Shown piece by piece: positions 13,550 to 14,674 of a stretch of DNA of 14,674 nucleotides. This DNA is from JAVBKA01 sp031546715 (lineage in GTDB: Bacteria > Bacillota > Clostridia > Oscillospirales > UBA929): positions 1 through 14,674 of the forward strand of contig JAVBKA010000158.1 of the NCBI GenBank assembly GCA_031546715.1, given 5' to 3'. Positions within the stretch are counted from its first letter, which is position 1; the number at the start of each line of letters is the position of its first letter. Under the pieces are notes generated by a model, which was given only the letters and a program-made list of their open reading frames with translations, made no database searches and had not been told where the DNA came from. Position numbers and translations under genes: made by a program.

Positions 13550-13602
13550 TCGGGCGAACAATGTTCGCCCCTACGGCGATTCACCCAAGATGCCGCAATC
13601 CT
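13550..13602 (+). repeat. Partial third copy (C) of the dispersed repeat end
   Basis: The hairpin GGGCGAAC-AAT-GTTCGCCC (13552-13570) and the following CTACGGCGATTCACCCAAG match the outer end of copy B in inverted orientation (12962-13010). The rest of the element is absent. It therefore forms a second inverted pair with copy B about 540 bp away. Confidence 0.7.
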
Positions 13603-13676
13603 AAAGACGACGGCAAGAGCAGAGCCTTTGGCCTACGAGATTGAGGTTTATGGTCGCCTTTGGCGTCTAGCTTTCG

Positions 13677-14120
13677 CTAATCCGCACGGGTGATTTTGTT
13701 TGACAAAAAATCGTCGATGGCGGCGGCGTCTTCGGCTTTGACTTTTAGTTTATATTCTTCGAATTGCTTTTCTTTTAGCTTTTCAAAGGTTTTTCGTTCG
13801 TTTATTACTTGCAAAAGGCGTTTTTGGATGCGTTTTTTTTCGTCTTCTGCTACTTCGATTTTTTCTTTTTGCTTCTCTATGGTTTCATTTATCGCACGAA
13901 AGCCTGTTGCCCAGATTTGCAGGTCGGCGGGCTTCACGCCCTCAAGAACCTCTTGCTTGTACTTCTCACGCTCGGAGGTCAGGTGCTGGTGCAAGCCCTC
14001 TAGTTCCTCGCGAAACATTCTAATTCTGGCTTCGCATGACGCAAGTTCTGCCATGTGCTGCTTTTCAAGGGTAATTTTAACATTGAGGGGAGATTGAAGC
14101 GTAAACTTAAAAGCTTTCAT
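13677..14120 (-). CDS. fliJ: Flagellar export protein FliJ
   Basis: FliJ is the coiled-coil stalk that sits in the FliI ATPase ring, helps link it to the export gate FlhA and escorts unused chaperones. The 147-residue protein is almost wholly helical and charged, with heptad-like runs through EKQHMAELASCEARIRMFRE and QKEKIEVAEDEKKRIQKRLL. The N-terminal KAFKFTLQSPLNVKITLEKQ is the typical FliJ opening (F-x-L-x-x-L/V-L-x-x-K). The start ATG overlaps the fliI stop (ATGA), with GGAGC just upstream, showing translational coupling. No gene follows for 1.1 kb, and no intrinsic terminator was seen directly after it, so transcripts may run into the repeat spacer. Confidence 0.9.
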   Translation of the reverse strand: MKAFKFTLQSPLNVKITLEKQHMAELASCEARIRMFREELEGLHQHLTSEREKYKQEVLEGVKPADLQIWATGFRAINETIEKQKEKIEVAEDEKKRIQKRLLQVINERKTFEKLKEKQFEEYKLKVKAEDAAAIDDFLSNKITRAD

Positions 14121-14674
14121 TTGTCAAGCTCCAGAACACGCTTTAAAGTCTCGTCAAAGCCAGTATAATCGTCAACTCGCTGTTGCAAAAGCTCGTTTAT
14201 TTTAGCAATAAGCTTAATACTCTGGTCAATTTCAGGGTTTGAGCCTGCTCGATATGCTCCGATGTTTATCAAGTCCTGAGCGTCACGGTAAACTGCCATC
14301 ATGCTCTTGATTTTTGAAGCCTTGTCATAATGCTCACGCTTGGTGATATCAGGCATTAAGCGTGAAACGCTTGCTAAAATGTCGATAGCGGGGTAATGAT
14401 TGCGATTTGCAAGGTTGCGGGACAGCACTATATGTCCGTCCAAAATGCCGCGGGCGGTGTCGGTAATAGGCTCGTTTAAGTCGTCACCCTCAACAAGAAC
14501 CGTATACAAGGCGGTGATACTGCCCTTTTCTGAATTGCCTGTCCGCTCTAAAAGCCTTGGCATTACAGTGTACACACTGGGGGTATAGCCTCTTGATACA
14601 GGAGGCTCGCCTACCGCCATTCCTATTTCACGCTGCGCCATGGCATAACGGGTCAGACTGTCCATCATCAGAAG
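14117..14674 (-). CDS. fliI: Flagellum-specific ATPase FliI, C-terminal part (cut by window edge)
   Basis: FliI hydrolyses ATP at the cytosolic face of the flagellar type III system to help feed export substrates. Only the last 185 residues are inside the window. They begin in the catalytic core at LLMMDSLTRYAMAQREIGMA, a segment almost invariant in FliI, followed by GEPPVSRGYTPSVYTVMPRL and the DDLNEPI...ARGILDGHI stretch, then the helical C-terminal domain ending in ELDK. The Walker A part lies outside the right edge. The stop overlaps the fliJ start by ATGA, so fliI and fliJ are cotranscribed. The visible part is uninterrupted. Confidence 0.93.
   Translation of the reverse strand, partial: LLMMDSLTRYAMAQREIGMAVGEPPVSRGYTPSVYTVMPRLLERTGNSEKGSITALYTVLVEGDDLNEPITDTARGILDGHIVLSRNLANRNHYPAIDILASVSRLMPDITKREHYDKASKIKSMMAVYRDAQDLINIGAYRAGSNPEIDQSIKLIAKINELLQQRVDDYTGFDETLKRVLELDK

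Larger units (their letters stand above)
12553..13676. other. Gene-free, repeat-filled spacer inside the flagellar cluster
   Basis: About 1.1 kb without a supported gene separates fliJ from the ylxF-like gene. It holds, in order, an AT-rich promoter-like part (12553-12700), repeat copy B (12702-13014), unassigned GC-rich sequence (13015-13144), a paired inverted element (13145-13285), unassigned sequence (13286-13549) with palindromic GCxGxC patches, a partial repeat C (13550-13602), and small GCC-AAA-GGC hairpins up to the fliJ stop. Open frames here follow the repeats and have no recognisable domain, start site or partner. Confidence 0.7.

Noticed and set aside
13257..13604. Plus-strand open frame of 115 codons
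   Set aside because: It spans the right arm of the inverted element and partial repeat C. It has no ribosome binding site and a low-complexity product.
12553..13676. Insertion sequence or transposon in the flagellar cluster
   Set aside because: No transposase or fragment was seen and no target duplication could be set. Non-autonomous repeats explain the sequence better.

Overview
The window looks like chromosomal DNA of a motile member of the Clostridia. The flagellar genes run in the Bacillus/Clostridium order (fliI, fliJ, a ylxF/MotE-like gene, fliK, flgD, flgE). Most genes have strong AGGAGG-like ribosome binding sites, several start with TTG, and the promoters fit sigma-A of low-GC Gram-positives. 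No rRNA, tRNA, CRISPR array, transposase or phage structural gene was seen.

Layout, left to right. (1) Positions 100-4199, minus strand: a compact block read as AI-2E-family membrane protein, cysteine synthase, M20 metallopeptidase and a RimJ/RimL-type acetyltransferase, with gaps of about 12-47 nt and probably one transcript from a promoter near 4256-4285. (2) Positions 4354-5838, minus strand: a GNAT acetyltransferase and an APH-type kinase, each with its own good promoter. (3) Positions 5922-7411: an accessory patch with two copies of a divergent two-gene module. In each, a 56-residue protein (minus strand, 50 of 56 residues identical between copies) faces a small Cro/CI-type HTH gene (plus strand). 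The two HTH genes are very different from each other. An orphan barstar-like gene lies between the modules. The second 56-residue gene (6919-7089) is short and easily missed. (4) Positions 7478-7743: a repeat element (copy A). (5) Positions 7753-12552, minus strand: terminator, flgE, flgD, fliK and ylxF/motE-like. (6) Positions 12553-13676: a gene-free spacer filled with repeats, including copy B, which is copy A inverted. (7) Positions 13677-14674, minus strand: fliJ and the 3' part of fliI.

The flagellar genes would supply the export ATPase and its stalk (FliI, FliJ), a membrane-anchored MotE-like partner, the hook-length ruler (FliK), the hook cap (FlgD) and the hook (FlgE). The operon is unusual in three ways. 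It is split by about 1.1 kb of repeats after fliJ. It has a sigma-28-like promoter just before flgE. It stops at a terminator after flgE instead of continuing into the usual flbD/mot/fli genes.

Three points deserve a second look. First, the inverted A/B repeats share exact stretches of 50 and 43 bp and enclose the four-gene flagellar unit. Second, one hairpin in these repeats carries compensatory changes between copies, as if its fold were conserved. Third, the same 56-residue protein is paired with two different HTH regulators on either side of a barstar. All functional statements come from reading the sequence; no database search was run.
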